A stretch of 64,000 bases of DNA from an uncultured Octadecabacter sp. GTDB lineage: Bacteria > Pseudomonadota > Alphaproteobacteria > Rhodobacterales > Rhodobacteraceae. This document shows positions 26,646 through 36,698 of the stretch, one piece after another. The first letter of the stretch is position 1. Each line of letters begins with the position of its first letter. Position numbers and translations under genes: made by a program. The stretch spans positions 1-64,000 of the forward strand of contig CALAGN010000033.1 in the NCBI GenBank assembly GCA_937891785.1, in the 5' to 3' direction. The notes under the pieces were generated by a model. That model ran no database searches, was not told the DNA's origin, and worked only from the letters and a program-made list of their open reading frames with translations.

Positions 26646-27998
26646 CTATGCTCCCTTTGTGGCTTTCGCCTTCTTGGACTTTAACTTTTCGAACATTCTC
26701 TTGGCTAGGCCAAGTTTTATTTCTTGCGGCGCGCGCGAAAGTGCCAATGCCTCGGCAGGCACGTCGCGGGTGATGACAGATCCGCTTGCAGTCATGGAAT
26801 CGTCACCCAAAGTCACAGGGGCCACCAACATCGTGTTGGATCCGACAAAGACACGCGCGCCAATCACCGTGTGGTGCTTGGACACGCCATCATAATTGCA
26901 GGTGATGGTGCCCGCGCCGATGTTGCTGCCCGCACCAATCGTCGCATCGCCGATATAGGACAGGTGGTTGACCTTGGCCCCTTCGGCGATTTGGGCGTTC
27001 TTTACCTCGACGAAGTTGCCGATCTTGACGTTTTCAGCCAATTCCGCGCCGGGGCGCAGGCGGGCGTACGGGCCAACGACTGATCCGCGCGACACGTGGC
27101 AGCCCTCAAGGTGGGAAAAGGCGCGGATTGTTGCACCGCTTTCCACCGTCACATCAGGGCCAAAGACCACGTTTGGTTCAATTATTGAATCACGGCCAAT
27201 CACGGTATCATGCGCGAAATAGACGGTTTCGGGGGCTTGCAGCGTGACGCCATCAGCAAGGGCTTCGGCGCGGCGTGCAGTCTGAAACGCACCTTCGGCC
27301 ACGGCCAGTTCGGCGCGCGAATTGATCCCCATGGTTTCGGATTCATCGCAGCGTACCACAGTGGCCGACAGCCCGCGTGAACGCGCTATTTCGATGATGT
27401 CTGTCAGATAGTATTCGCCAGCGGCATTGTCGTTTTTGATGGCGGCCACCAGATCAAAAAGCGTTGCGCTATCGGCTGCAACAACACCGCTGTTACAAAG
27501 CGTTATGGCGCGCTCCTCATCCGATGCATCTTTGAACTCGACGATTCTCTCCAGCACCTCGCCTGATGTCACAAGCCGCCCATAGCGTCCCGGATCAGCC
27601 GCATCAAAGCCCAGCACGACCACATCATGAAACTGGCGCGCAGCGGACATCGCGGTCAGGGTTTCGGGGCGGATAAAGGGCGTGTCACCATAAAGGACAA
27701 AGGCGTCACCGCTGAAATCGGACAGTGCGCCGCTGGCCTGTGCCACGCCGTGCCCCGTGCCCAACTGTTCAGCCTGTAACACAACCTCGGCGCGGTCGTC
27801 CCAGTCTTGTGCTACCTTGCCAACAGCCGTGGCGCCGTGGCCTGCGACGATTACCGTGCGCTCTGGATCAAGGCTCGCGCCGGACTTCATCGCGTGGATC
27901 AACATTGGTGCTCCGGCGATGGCGTGCAGCACTTTGGGTAATTCGCTGTTCATGCGTGTGCCCATGCCCGCCGCGAGGATAATCAGTGCCGTTGCCAT
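26646..27998 (-). CDS. glmU: Bifunctional GlcNAc-1-P uridyltransferase / GlcN-1-P acetyltransferase
   Basis: 450 residues: N-terminal pyrophosphorylase (LAAGMGTRMNSELPKVLHAI) and a C-terminal left-handed beta-helix made of hexapeptide repeats (about 250-430). Acetyltransferase residues are in LSYIGDATIGAGSNIGAGTITCNYDG. It makes UDP-GlcNAc from GlcN-1-P, continuing the GlmS product line. I place the start at ATG 27998 with AAGGA ahead; an ATG three codons earlier is possible. Divergent from gph. Confidence 0.95.
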   Translation of the reverse strand: MATALIILAAGMGTRMNSELPKVLHAIAGAPMLIHAMKSGASLDPERTVIVAGHGATAVGKVAQDWDDRAEVVLQAEQLGTGHGVAQASGALSDFSGDAFVLYGDTPFIRPETLTAMSAARQFHDVVVLGFDAADPGRYGRLVTSGEVLERIVEFKDASDEERAITLCNSGVVAADSATLFDLVAAIKNDNAAGEYYLTDIIEIARSRGLSATVVRCDESETMGINSRAELAVAEGAFQTARRAEALADGVTLQAPETVYFAHDTVIGRDSIIEPNVVFGPDVTVESGATIRAFSHLEGCHVSRGSVVGPYARLRPGAELAENVKIGNFVEVKNAQIAEGAKVNHLSYIGDATIGAGSNIGAGTITCNYDGVSKHHTVIGARVFVGSNTMLVAPVTLGDDSMTASGSVITRDVPAEALALSRAPQEIKLGLAKRMFEKLKSKKAKATKGA

Positions 27999-28116
27999 AA
28001 CTTGCATCCTTGTTCTTTGCGCCCCTTCTAACCCGCCCCAAAAGCAGCGCAAGGGTTAGGGCTTCACAACAGGTGTCGCATCGTTACAGATGACTCAAAA
28101 CGCCAAGGGAGGCACC

Positions 28117-28779
28117 ATGCGCAGCGTTATTTTCGATCTTGACGGGACATTGGCTGATACCAGCGGAGATTTGATCGCGGCGGCGAATTTTTGCTTTCGG
28201 GCTTTGGGTTTGGGTGACCTGCTTGATCCGGTGAGCGATGCGGCCATTGCGTTTGGGGGTGGTCGCGCGATGCTGCGCGAAGGGTTTGCGCGCACGGGCA
28301 GCCACGGCGCGGATGAAATTGATCGCCAGTATCCCATTCTGCTGGCGGCCTACGACAAGGATATCGACGTGCATACGACGCTTTATCCCCGCGCAATGGA
28401 GTCGGTCGCCGCCCTTAAAGCCGCCGGTTATGCGGTGGGCATTTGCACCAATAAACCCGAAGGGCTGGCGCGCACCTTACTGGCCCGTTTGGGAATATTG
28501 GATCAGTTCGCCTCGCTGATCGGGGCCGACACCTTGCCTGTGCGCAAGCCCGATCCTGAACCGCTGTTTGAGGCCGCGCGCCGTGCGGGGGGTAATCCTG
28601 CGCAGTGCTGTCTGATCGGCGATACGATTACAGATCGCGACACGGCCCGAGCGGCAGGGGTGCCTTGTGTGTTGGTCACGTTCGGTCCGACCGGCATGGA
28701 TGTGGCCGATCTAAAGCCCGAGGGTCTGATCGGACATTTCGATGAATTGCACGGCGTGGTTCAGTCGCTGATTGGTTGA
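28117..28779 (+). CDS. gph: HAD-family phosphoglycolate phosphatase
   Basis: 220 residues with HAD motif I FDLDGTLADT at the N-terminus, motif II GICTNKPEG, and motif III/IV K...IGDTITDRDTARAAG. The helical cap fits Gph. It removes phosphate from 2-phosphoglycolate, a by-product of DNA 3' end repair or oxygenation. Start ATG 28117 is preceded by AAGGGAGGCACC. Its tail overlaps the convergent MmgE/PrpD gene by 19 bp. Confidence 0.88.
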   Translation: MRSVIFDLDGTLADTSGDLIAAANFCFRALGLGDLLDPVSDAAIAFGGGRAMLREGFARTGSHGADEIDRQYPILLAAYDKDIDVHTTLYPRAMESVAALKAAGYAVGICTNKPEGLARTLLARLGILDQFASLIGADTLPVRKPDPEPLFEAARRAGGNPAQCCLIGDTITDRDTARAAGVPCVLVTFGPTGMDVADLKPEGLIGHFDELHGVVQSLIG

Positions 28780-30068
28780 AACAGCAGGTCGGTGAGGGTT
28801 GCAAGCGGGGCGGTGTCCAGCCTGTCGATTGCGGCGCTGATCGCGCCAGCGCAAGATGTTCCAAGGACCGGATCAGCCAGATCGTGAAACTTGGTTGCCA
28901 ATTCATCCGGCGTGGGCGGCGCTGTGTGATCCCAGCGCGGTTCGCTCCACTCGCCTAGCAGTCTTCGCCCGTCCGTCAGGGTTAACGTAACCCGTGCGAG
29001 TCGGGTTTGCGGAAAGGCTGCATTGGCGCGATCGTCCTCGATCATCACCAGCGATTGCGACAGACGCAACACGGCCGGAGCGTTCAACGCGGAGTCGCTG
29101 ATATCGTTGGGCGTTACGCTGCCACGCACCATCGCAACGGCGCAGGGGAACGACGTTGAATACTGGGCTTCCTCAGTGGTCCGGGGCGTCGCTGTGGCAA
29201 GGCGGATCGCTTCGTGAAAGGTTTCGACCGTGATCTGGGCCACATCGTCAGCCTGCAACCCGTGCGCGCGGCGCAGGACCAAAACGCCTTCGATCGGGGC
29301 TTGGGCCCAGCGACAAACGGGGTAGGGTTTGTAGTATTGCTCCAGCCCATACCAGCGTGTGCCCAGATCGGCCCAGTACTGCGGTGCATCTTCGACGGTG
29401 ATCGCAGGCGCTCCCGTGAAACCCTGCGCGGCCATTCGCGCCGCAGACACGCCCGCCATCGCGCCCCAGCCCGATCCGTCTTTCAGCATGGTCGGGTGAT
29501 CGATGCAGCGCATCATCTGGCTGCGCGGTCCATGGTATTCGGCGATGCCCAATGCGTGGCGGGTTTGGTCACGCGCCAATCCCATCAGCCGTGCCGCACA
29601 AGCCGCCGCCGTAACCGCGCCCCAACTGCCCGAGGTGTGATAATCGGGCACGGTGCCATGTTGCGCCATCGCAGCGCGCGCACCAAATTCATAGCCCATC
29701 GCGAGGGTTGCTAGAAATTCGCGCCCCTGCGTGCCTGCGCCATGGGCCACGGGCAGCATCGCTGCAAACAGCGGGCAGCCGATGTGGCCTTTGGCCGGAT
29801 TAAAGCCGTCATGGCTGTCCAGGGCATCAATCGTCATACCAACGGCAAGGGCGACGCCGGATGCGCTTGCGGTGCGGGCATCAAACAGCATAGGCAGGTC
29901 ACCGCCGAATTCTGATGCTGCATGAGCGCGGATAATGCCTGAAAGCCGCGTTCCTATGCCGCCAGCCGCCACGCCGATCAGATCACGCAGCGCCAGTTTC
30001 GTTTGCGCCTGCACGGGGGCGGGTAGGTCGGGCCATTGCAGGTCATGTATCAGGTCAAGTGGTGTCAT
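28761..30068 (-). CDS. MmgE/PrpD-family protein
   Basis: 435 residues of the MmgE/PrpD fold (2-methylcitrate dehydratase superfamily, which also includes aconitate decarboxylase). ALAVGMTIDALDSHDGFNPAKGHIGCPLFAAMLPVAH and GEFLATLAMGYEFGARAA-type helices in the first half, and YKPYPVCRWAQAPIEG in the second, contain conserved family residues. No methylcitrate synthase (PrpC) neighbour is present, so substrate is open. Start ATG 30068; the longer ORF reaches into the divergent aminotransferase gene and is not supported. Confidence 0.85.
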   Translation of the reverse strand: MTPLDLIHDLQWPDLPAPVQAQTKLALRDLIGVAAGGIGTRLSGIIRAHAASEFGGDLPMLFDARTASASGVALAVGMTIDALDSHDGFNPAKGHIGCPLFAAMLPVAHGAGTQGREFLATLAMGYEFGARAAMAQHGTVPDYHTSGSWGAVTAAACAARLMGLARDQTRHALGIAEYHGPRSQMMRCIDHPTMLKDGSGWGAMAGVSAARMAAQGFTGAPAITVEDAPQYWADLGTRWYGLEQYYKPYPVCRWAQAPIEGVLVLRRAHGLQADDVAQITVETFHEAIRLATATPRTTEEAQYSTSFPCAVAMVRGSVTPNDISDSALNAPAVLRLSQSLVMIEDDRANAAFPQTRLARVTLTLTDGRRLLGEWSEPRWDHTAPPTPDELATKFHDLADPVLGTSCAGAISAAIDRLDTAPLATLTDLLFQPISD

Positions 30069-30161
30069 AACGACAGCTTTGTCTTGCGGGCTGGGATGCG
30101 CATGCCTGTTCGCGACATCGCGGCCATTGACCCGCGCCCAACCCCGCCGCAAAGTCAGCGG

Positions 30162-31355
30162 ATGAGCGAGATATTCAAAGGCAGTTTCACCCAGCAAGAG
30201 CCAATCCCCGATGACGGGATCGCGGCGGCGCTGGCAGTTATGCAACACGGGCGGCTGCACCGTTACAACACCGTCGCCGGTGAGGTGGCAGAGGCCGCCC
30301 TGCTCGAGGAAGAATTCGCCGCCCAAGTGGGTGCGAAATACTGCCTCGCGGTTGCCTCGGGCGGTTATGCCATGACGACGGCCATGCGCGCCTGCGGTGT
30401 GAAAGCCGGAGACAAGGTGCTGACCAATGCTTTTACGCTGGCCCCCGTGCCGGGCGCGATTGCCAGCCTTGGGGCGGGGCCTGTGTTCGTGGGTGTGACC
30501 GAAGGGTTGGTGATTGATCTGGATGATCTTGCGGGCAAGCTTGATCAGGCCTGCGTGCTGCTGTTGAGCCATATGCGCGGGCATATTTGCGACATGGATG
30601 CGCTGATGGCGATTTGTGATGGCGCAGGTGTAACGGTGATCGAAGACTGTGCGCATACGATGGGGGCAAGCTGGAACGGCGTGCCAAGCGGGCGGCATGG
30701 GCGTTTCGGTTGTTATTCGACCCAAACATATAAGCACGTGAATTCTGGCGAGGGCGGATTGCTGGTGAGCGATGATGCGGACGGTATGGCGCGCGCGATT
30801 ATGCTATCAGGCAGTTATATGCTTTTTGAACGGCATCGTGCAGCCCCGCCGCCCGCCGTGTTCAAGGATATCAAATACGACACGCCCAATGTGTCGGGCC
30901 GCATGGACAACCTGCGCGCGGCAATTCTGCGTCCGCAATTGCGCCGTTTGGGTGTACAGGCAGACAATTGGAACGCGCGCTATGGCGTGATGAGCAGGGG
31001 GCTTGCCGAAACGCCAGGTCTGACCCTGATCGCCCGGCCAAAGGCGGAACACTTCGTGGCCTCGTCGTTTCAGTTTCTACTGCTCGATTGGTCGCCCGAA
31101 GCTGTGCAAAAGGTAATCGCGCGCTGTCTTGCGCGTGGTGTGGAACTTAAATGGTTCGGCGCGCCCGAACCTGTGGGGTTCACCAGCCGGTATGATAGCT
31201 GGCGCTATGCCCCAAGCGCTTCGATGCCCAAAAGTGACCGCGTGTTGGCGGGGATCGTTGATATGCGCCTGCCGCTGACGTTCAGCCTTGCAGATTGCGC
31301 GCAGATTGCAGGAATCATCCGGGCCGAAGTCGCCGCCGTTTTTCAAGCCGCATAA
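30162..31355 (+). CDS. DegT/DnrJ/EryC1/StrS-family PLP aminotransferase
   Basis: 397 residues of the DegT fold. ALRACGVKAGDKVLTNAFTLAPVPGAI and VIEDCAHTMGASW match the PLP phosphate and ring contacts, and STQTYKHVNSGEGG carries the Schiff-base Lys. These enzymes usually transaminate keto-sugars, but some act on small molecules. No sugar-nucleotide genes lie nearby. ATG 30162 is favoured because the SEIFKGSFTQQEPIP start aligns with what I recall of relatives; ATGs at 30096 and 30102 are possible. It is divergent from the MmgE/PrpD gene. Confidence 0.78.
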   Translation: MSEIFKGSFTQQEPIPDDGIAAALAVMQHGRLHRYNTVAGEVAEAALLEEEFAAQVGAKYCLAVASGGYAMTTAMRACGVKAGDKVLTNAFTLAPVPGAIASLGAGPVFVGVTEGLVIDLDDLAGKLDQACVLLLSHMRGHICDMDALMAICDGAGVTVIEDCAHTMGASWNGVPSGRHGRFGCYSTQTYKHVNSGEGGLLVSDDADGMARAIMLSGSYMLFERHRAAPPPAVFKDIKYDTPNVSGRMDNLRAAILRPQLRRLGVQADNWNARYGVMSRGLAETPGLTLIARPKAEHFVASSFQFLLLDWSPEAVQKVIARCLARGVELKWFGAPEPVGFTSRYDSWRYAPSASMPKSDRVLAGIVDMRLPLTFSLADCAQIAGIIRAEVAAVFQAA

Positions 31356-31407
31356 GGCGTCTTGCGCAGTGTCGCAGGCCATTGACCCGACTCACTTTGC
31401 AATTTAG

Positions 31408-31429
31408 TTATTGAACAACCGTTCAATAA
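31408..31429. promoter_or_regulatory. Perfect TetR-type operator upstream of ivd
   Basis: The arms TTATTGAAC and GTTCAATAA are perfect inverted repeats separated by four bases and end 13 bp before the ivd ATG. The form is typical of TetR/AcrR-family operators on acyl-CoA catabolism genes (TTGAAC-N4-GTTCAA core). No TetR gene is present in the window, so the regulator must be encoded elsewhere. Confidence 0.75.
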
Positions 31430-31442
31430 TGCGAGGCCCGCC

Positions 31443-32606
31443 ATGTTTACTGCGTCTATGACCTTTGATTTGGGCGAGGACACCAACGCCCTGCGCGAGA
31501 TGGTGCACCGCTGGGCGCAAGAGCGCGTCAAGCCGCTGGCTGCCGAAATCGACACATCTAACACCTTCCCTGCGGCGCTTTGGACCGAAATGGGCGAACT
31601 GGGCTTGTTGGGGATCACGGTCTCCGAAGACTTGGGCGGGTCGGGCATGTCCTATCTTGCGCATACGATCGCTGTCGAAGAAATTGCCCGTGCCAGCGCC
31701 TCGGTGTCACTGTCGTATGGCGCGCATTCCAACCTCTGCGTGAACCAGATCAAGCTGAATGGCACAGATGATCAGCGCCGCAAGTATCTGCCAGGTTTAA
31801 TCTCGGGCGAACATGTGGGCGCGCTTGCCATGTCCGAAGCAGGGGCGGGATCCGATGTTGTGTCGATGTCGCTGCGCGCGGAACGGCGCAACGATCATTA
31901 CCGTCTGAACGGCAACAAATACTGGATCACCAATGGGCCGGACGCAGACACGCTCGTGGTTTACGCCAAGACCGACCCAAGTGCGGGTGCCAAAGGGATC
32001 ACGGCCTTTATCGTCGAGAAGTCGATGAAAGGCTTCAGCACGTCGGCGCATTTCGACAAGCTGGGCATGCGCGGGTCAAACACCGCTGAGCTCATTTTCG
32101 AAGACGTCGAGGTGCCGTTTGAAAATGTTCTGGGCGAGGAGGGCCGCGGCGTGCGCGTTCTGATGTCCGGCCTTGATTACGAGCGGGTTGTTCTTGCCGG
32201 GATCGGCACAGGGATCATGGCCGCCTGTCTGGATGAAATCATGCCCTATCTTGCGCAGCGCAAGCAGTTTGGCCAACCTATCGGGTCGTTCCAACTGATG
32301 CAGGGCAAGATCGCTGATATGTATACCGCGCTCAATTCCGCGCGCGCCTATGTTTATGCGGTCGCTGCGTCTTGTGATGTGGGCACTGTCACGCGCCAAG
32401 ACGCCGCTGCTTGCTGCCTTTATGCCTCCGAGCAGGCGATGGTGCAGGCGCATCAGGCAGTTCAGGCGATGGGTGGTGCCGGGTTTATGAACGATGCACC
32501 TGTCGCGCGTTTGTTCCGTGACGCCAAACTGATGGAAATCGGCGCCGGCACCAGCGAAATCCGCCGGATGCTGGTCGGGCGTGAAATGATGGGGGCGATG
32601 GGGTGA
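31443..32606 (+). CDS. ivd: Isovaleryl-CoA dehydrogenase
   Basis: 387-residue acyl-CoA dehydrogenase. [15 protein letters not shown] and [18 protein letters not shown] line FAD and substrate; [15 protein letters not shown] contains the Glu that serves as catalytic base in isovaleryl-CoA dehydrogenases rather than the later Glu of other ACADs. [41 protein letters not shown] is the C-terminal signature. It oxidises isovaleryl-CoA to 3-methylcrotonyl-CoA in leucine breakdown, handing electrons to ETF. First gene of the cluster, behind a TetR-type operator. Confidence 0.93.
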   Translation: MFTASMTFDLGEDTNALREMVHRWAQERVKPLAAEIDTSNTFPAALWTEMGELGLLGITVSEDLGGSGMSYLAHTIAVEEIARASASVSLSYGAHSNLCVNQIKLNGTDDQRRKYLPGLISGEHVGALAMSEAGAGSDVVSMSLRAERRNDHYRLNGNKYWITNGPDADTLVVYAKTDPSAGAKGITAFIVEKSMKGFSTSAHFDKLGMRGSNTAELIFEDVEVPFENVLGEEGRGVRVLMSGLDYERVVLAGIGTGIMAACLDEIMPYLAQRKQFGQPIGSFQLMQGKIADMYTALNSARAYVYAVAASCDVGTVTRQDAAACCLYASEQAMVQAHQAVQAMGGAGFMNDAPVARLFRDAKLMEIGAGTSEIRRMLVGREMMGAMG

Positions 32607-32658
32607 AAATAGCGCGCCTTTTTACACCTCAGTCACGGCAAACGGTCGGGTGTCAGCA

Positions 32659-34236
32659 ATGACAACGCAAACCTCTGATAGTCGCGCGGCCCATGAAGCA
32701 GCCCTTGCGCAGATCGCCGAAGTCGCCCGCAGCGCAGCCCAAGGTGGCAGCGAAAAATCCCGTGCGCGTCATATTTCGCGGGGCAAGATGTTGCCGCGTG
32801 ACCGTGTGGCGAACTTGCTGGATGCAGGATCGCCGTTTCTGGAAATTGGCGCGACGGCGGGGCATGGCATGTATGATGGCGCGGCCCCTTGCGGTGGTGT
32901 GATCGCCGGTGTCGGCAAGATCAGCGGCGTGGACTGCATGGTGGTCTGCAACGATGCTACCGTGAAGGGCGGCACCTATTATCCTGTGACGGTCAAGAAA
33001 CATCTGCGCGCGCAGGAAATCGCGGCGCAGTGTCATTTGCCTTGTGTCTATCTTGTGGATTCCGGCGGGGCGAACCTGCCCAATCAGGACGAAGTTTTCC
33101 CCGACCGCGACCATTTCGGGCGCATCTTTTACAATCAGGCGCAGATGTCGGCGGCGGGCATTGCGCAGATTGCTGTCGTGATGGGCTCTTGCACGGCAGG
33201 GGGCGCATACGTTCCCGCGATGGCGGATGTGTCGATCATTGTACGCGATCAGGGAACGATCTTTCTGGCCGGTCCGCCGCTGGTCAAGGCGGCGACAGGC
33301 GAAGTCGTTAGCGCCGAGGATCTGGGCGGCGGTGATGTGCATACGCGCCTATCTGGTGTGGCCGATTATCTCGCCGAGGATGACACGCATGCCTTGGCCT
33401 TGGCACGCCAAGCGGTCGCCAGCCTTTCGAGCGATCATACCTTACCTGTCAAATGCCAGACGTCTGAACCGCCCAAGCACGACATAGATGATCTGTTTGA
33501 TGTAATTCCCGCCGATCTGCGCACGCCCTATGACGTGCGCGAGGTGATCAAGCGCATCGTTGACGGCTCGCGCTTTGATGAATTCAAGGCGCGGTTCGGT
33601 GATACGCTGGTAACCGGGTTTGCGCATATCGAAGGGATGCCCTGCGGGATTGTCGCCAATAACGGCGTGTTGTTTTCACAGGCCGCCCAGAAGGGCGCGC
33701 ATTTTGTTGAACTGTGTAGTCAACGCCGTATCCCGCTGATATTCCTTCAAAATATCACGGGTTTCATGGTCGGCCGCGAATATGAAAACGAAGGTATCGC
33801 GCGCCACGGGGCCAAGATGGTGACTGCTGTTGCCACAACGTCGGTGCCGAAAATCACAATGGTGATTGGCGGGTCTTATGGCGCGGGCAACTATGGCATG
33901 TCGGGGCGGGCTTATTCGCCGAATTTCATGTGGTCATGGCCCACGTCGCGCACGGCTGTCATGGGCGGCGAACAGGCGGCTGGTGTCTTGGCGAGCGTGA
34001 AACGCGACGGGATTGAACGGGCAGGTGGCGAATGGTCAGCGCAGGAGGAAGCCGCGTTTAAGCAGCCAACCCTTGATATGTTCGCTGAACAATCGCATCC
34101 GCTTTATGCATCGGCACGCCTGTGGGATGATGGGGTGATTGATCCGCGCAAATCGCGCCAAGTGCTGGCGCTGTCACTGGCGGCGTCACTGAATGCGCCG
34201 ATACAAGAAACGCGTTTCGGCGTGTTCAGGATGTAA
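32659..34236 (+). CDS. mccB: Methylcrotonoyl-CoA carboxylase, carboxyltransferase (beta) subunit
   Basis: 525 residues of the acyl-CoA carboxyltransferase family with the two crotonase-like halves: [32 protein letters not shown] near residue 130 and [30 protein letters not shown] near 360. These strings are typical of MccB. It moves CO2 from biotin on MccA to 3-methylcrotonyl-CoA. ATG 32659 is preferred over an in-frame GTG three codons earlier. Confidence 0.93.
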   Translation: MTTQTSDSRAAHEAALAQIAEVARSAAQGGSEKSRARHISRGKMLPRDRVANLLDAGSPFLEIGATAGHGMYDGAAPCGGVIAGVGKISGVDCMVVCNDATVKGGTYYPVTVKKHLRAQEIAAQCHLPCVYLVDSGGANLPNQDEVFPDRDHFGRIFYNQAQMSAAGIAQIAVVMGSCTAGGAYVPAMADVSIIVRDQGTIFLAGPPLVKAATGEVVSAEDLGGGDVHTRLSGVADYLAEDDTHALALARQAVASLSSDHTLPVKCQTSEPPKHDIDDLFDVIPADLRTPYDVREVIKRIVDGSRFDEFKARFGDTLVTGFAHIEGMPCGIVANNGVLFSQAAQKGAHFVELCSQRRIPLIFLQNITGFMVGREYENEGIARHGAKMVTAVATTSVPKITMVIGGSYGAGNYGMSGRAYSPNFMWSWPTSRTAVMGGEQAAGVLASVKRDGIERAGGEWSAQEEAAFKQPTLDMFAEQSHPLYASARLWDDGVIDPRKSRQVLALSLAASLNAPIQETRFGVFRM

Positions 34237-34302
34237 ACGCCAATGGCGCGGGAGAGCCGGCAACCAGCCCCGATACCAGCCCCGATTCCAGCAAGGAACG
34301 AT

Positions 34303-34752
34303 ATGACCGACAACAACCAACGCCCCGATGCTTATTCCGGTATTCCATGGGTCAATGTGACACCGACGCAGGCGCGCGCCCATCCCAAGGGGCAACTTGG
34401 CGTGATCCTATATGTGATCATTGCTTATCTGGTGCTTTCCGGACTGTTCAAGCTTTGGGCCTTTGGCACGGCCGGCTATCCGATCGGGGTGATTGCGCTG
34501 GGTGCGACCCTGCCGCTTGTGACTGGTCTTGGGCTTTGGGCGCGGATGCCTTGGGCGATTGTTGTGGCCATTATTATGGCCGGTTTCACGCTTTATGCCT
34601 TTGTCCGCAACATCGGGACGAACCCTGATTTTCTGTTGCTGGCTGATGCTTTGGTGGCTGTGGGTATGATTTTCTATCTGATCGAAGGGGATCGCCCCAA
34701 CCTGATTTACCGGCACCGCTACCGTAAATATTCGGCTTTGAAGGACGAATGA
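34303..34752 (+). CDS. Small four-helix membrane protein of unknown function in the leucine operon
   Basis: 149 residues with about four hydrophobic segments (about 30-50, 57-77, 82-102, 108-128) and a charged C-terminus (RPNLIYRHRYRKYSALKDE). I do not recognise a named family. ATG 34303 follows AAGGAACGAT. The TGA overlaps the ATG of mccA, so it is translated between the two carboxylase subunits. The short stretch ahead contains a 12-bp near-duplicate (AGCCCCGATACC/AGCCCCGATTCC). A soluble carboxylase does not need a membrane protein, so a transport or anchoring role would be speculation. Confidence 0.75.
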   Translation: MTDNNQRPDAYSGIPWVNVTPTQARAHPKGQLGVILYVIIAYLVLSGLFKLWAFGTAGYPIGVIALGATLPLVTGLGLWARMPWAIVVAIIMAGFTLYAFVRNIGTNPDFLLLADALVAVGMIFYLIEGDRPNLIYRHRYRKYSALKDE

Positions 34753-36698
34753 TGTTCACACGTATCTTGATTGCCAATCGCGGCGAGATAGCCTGCCGGA
34801 TAATCCGCACGGCCCGCGCGCTGGGCGTGCAGACAGTCGCGGTCTATTCTGACGTGGACGCAAACGCACTGCATGTGCGCATGGCGGATCACGCGGTGCA
34901 TATTGGCGGGGCGGCCCCGTCTGACAGCTATTTGCGCGCAGACCGGATTATTGCGGCAGCGCTAGAAACTGGCGCGCAGGCGATCCATCCTGGATACGGA
35001 TTTTTGTCGGAAAACCCCGATTTTGTCGACGCCGTTGAAAAGGCGGGGTTGGTGTTTATCGGCCCAAGCGCGGATGCTATCCGTGCGATGGGCCTTAAAG
35101 ACGCGGCCAAGGCACTGATGCAAAAGGCAGGTGTGCCAGTGGTGCCGGGCTATCATGGGGCTGATCAGGATGATGCCTTGTTGGCGCAAGAGGCAGACAA
35201 GATCGGTTATCCGATCATGATCAAGGCCGTCGCTGGTGGTGGTGGCAAGGGCATGCGTCTGGTGGAGATTGCGGCTGACTTTGGCCAAGCGCTGGACAGT
35301 GCAAGGGCCGAGGCACGCACCGCATTTGGCAATGATGCCGTGTTGATCGAGAAATACATCACCAGCCCGCGCCACATCGAAGTGCAGGTGTTTGGCGATG
35401 GTGCGGATGCCGTGCATCTGTTTGAACGCGATTGCTCCCTTCAGCGCCGCCATCAAAAGGTCATCGAAGAAGCCCCCGCACCTGACATGACGGATAGCGT
35501 GCGCGCGGCCATGTGCGCGGCCGCCGTGCGCGCCGCCAAGGCGATTGGCTATGCCGGTGCGGGCACCGTCGAATTTATCGTAGACGGGTCAAATGGGCTG
35601 CGCGATGACGGGTTCTGGTTCATGGAAATGAACACCCGCCTCCAAGTGGAACACCCCGTTACCGAGGCGATCACCGGCGTTGATCTGGTCGAGTGGCAAT
35701 TGCGTGTCGCGGCGGGTCAGGGGCTGCCCTTGTCCCAAGACGAGTTGACTATCAGCGGGCACGCCTTTGAGGCACGCCTTTACGCAGAAGATGTGCCAGC
35801 TGGGTTCTTGCCCGCAACCGGACGGCTGGCGCATCTGGCGTTTCCTGACGGGGTTCGCGCTGACAGAGGCGTTGAAACAGGGGATGAAATATCGCCCTAC
35901 TACGATCCGATGATTGCCAAAGTGATAACCCATGGACCCGACCGTGCAACAGCACTTGCGGCCTTGTCGCGCGGCTTGGGCGAAACACAGGTGGCAGGGA
36001 CTGTGACCAACCTTGGGTTTCTTAAATCGCTAGCCGATCATGCAGGGTTTCGGGCGGGGCAGGTTGATACCGGCTTGATCGCGCGCGATCTTGATGCGCT
36101 GGTCGCGCAAGATCCCGCGCCCGCCCAAGTACGCGCACAGGCGGCCCTTGTGGCGACGGGGCAATGGTATGATCAGGGACCTATGGCTGGCTTTACCCTC
36201 TGGGAGCCGCTCGCACAGGAGGTCGCGCTGGCGACCGGTGGCACGGATACGCATCTGACATTGAAGCAAACCGATCCCGACACAGTTGTCGTGACATGGG
36301 CAGATCAGGCCGTAACCTGCACACGGCGCGCGGGGCTTTGGTGGTTCAACGACCAGCGCGCGCGCGAATTTTCCCGTCACAGCGATCAGATCACGGTCTT
36401 TGGGGCGCCGACCTATGCCTTTACGATTCTTGACCTTTTAATGCGGGACACTGGTGCTGCCATGGGTGGCGATAGCGTTGCCGCGCCGATGCCCGGTCTT
36501 GTACAAAGCGTCGCCGTGACCGTGGGCGATACCGTGACGATGGGTGATCGACTTTGCGTCCTTGAGGCGATGAAGATGGAATACGTGCTGCGCGCGCCGC
36601 GTGATGGTGTGATTGCCACGCTTTCGGTCAAGGCAGGTGGTCAGGTTGTGGCTGGCGCGGTGCTTGTTACATTGGTACCCGAAAGCGAGGGCACATGA
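34749..36698 (+). CDS. mccA: Methylcrotonoyl-CoA carboxylase, biotin carboxylase/BCCP (alpha) subunit
   Basis: 649 residues: biotin carboxylase (1 to about 445; ILIANRGEIACRI, ATP-grasp AVAGGGGKGMRLV, FMEMNTRLQVEHPVTE), a linking BT-type domain, and a C-terminal BCCP domain (about 575-645) with the biotinyl Lys in EAMKMEY. It carboxylates its own biotin with ATP and bicarbonate. BirA, the likely biotin ligase, is encoded at 57126. It overlaps GST by 4 bp. Confidence 0.94.
   Translation: MMFTRILIANRGEIACRIIRTARALGVQTVAVYSDVDANALHVRMADHAVHIGGAAPSDSYLRADRIIAAALETGAQAIHPGYGFLSENPDFVDAVEKAGLVFIGPSADAIRAMGLKDAAKALMQKAGVPVVPGYHGADQDDALLAQEADKIGYPIMIKAVAGGGGKGMRLVEIAADFGQALDSARAEARTAFGNDAVLIEKYITSPRHIEVQVFGDGADAVHLFERDCSLQRRHQKVIEEAPAPDMTDSVRAAMCAAAVRAAKAIGYAGAGTVEFIVDGSNGLRDDGFWFMEMNTRLQVEHPVTEAITGVDLVEWQLRVAAGQGLPLSQDELTISGHAFEARLYAEDVPAGFLPATGRLAHLAFPDGVRADRGVETGDEISPYYDPMIAKVITHGPDRATALAALSRGLGETQVAGTVTNLGFLKSLADHAGFRAGQVDTGLIARDLDALVAQDPAPAQVRAQAALVATGQWYDQGPMAGFTLWEPLAQEVALATGGTDTHLTLKQTDPDTVVVTWADQAVTCTRRAGLWWFNDQRAREFSRHSDQITVFGAPTYAFTILDLLMRDTGAAMGGDSVAAPMPGLVQSVAVTVGDTVTMGDRLCVLEAMKMEYVLRAPRDGVIATLSVKAGGQVVAGAVLVTLVPESEGT

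Noticed and set aside
34261-34296. Direct repeat AGCCCCGATACC / AGCCCCGATTCC as an attachment site
   Set aside because: Only two adjacent near-copies, no integrase or mobile gene near; probably a local duplication.
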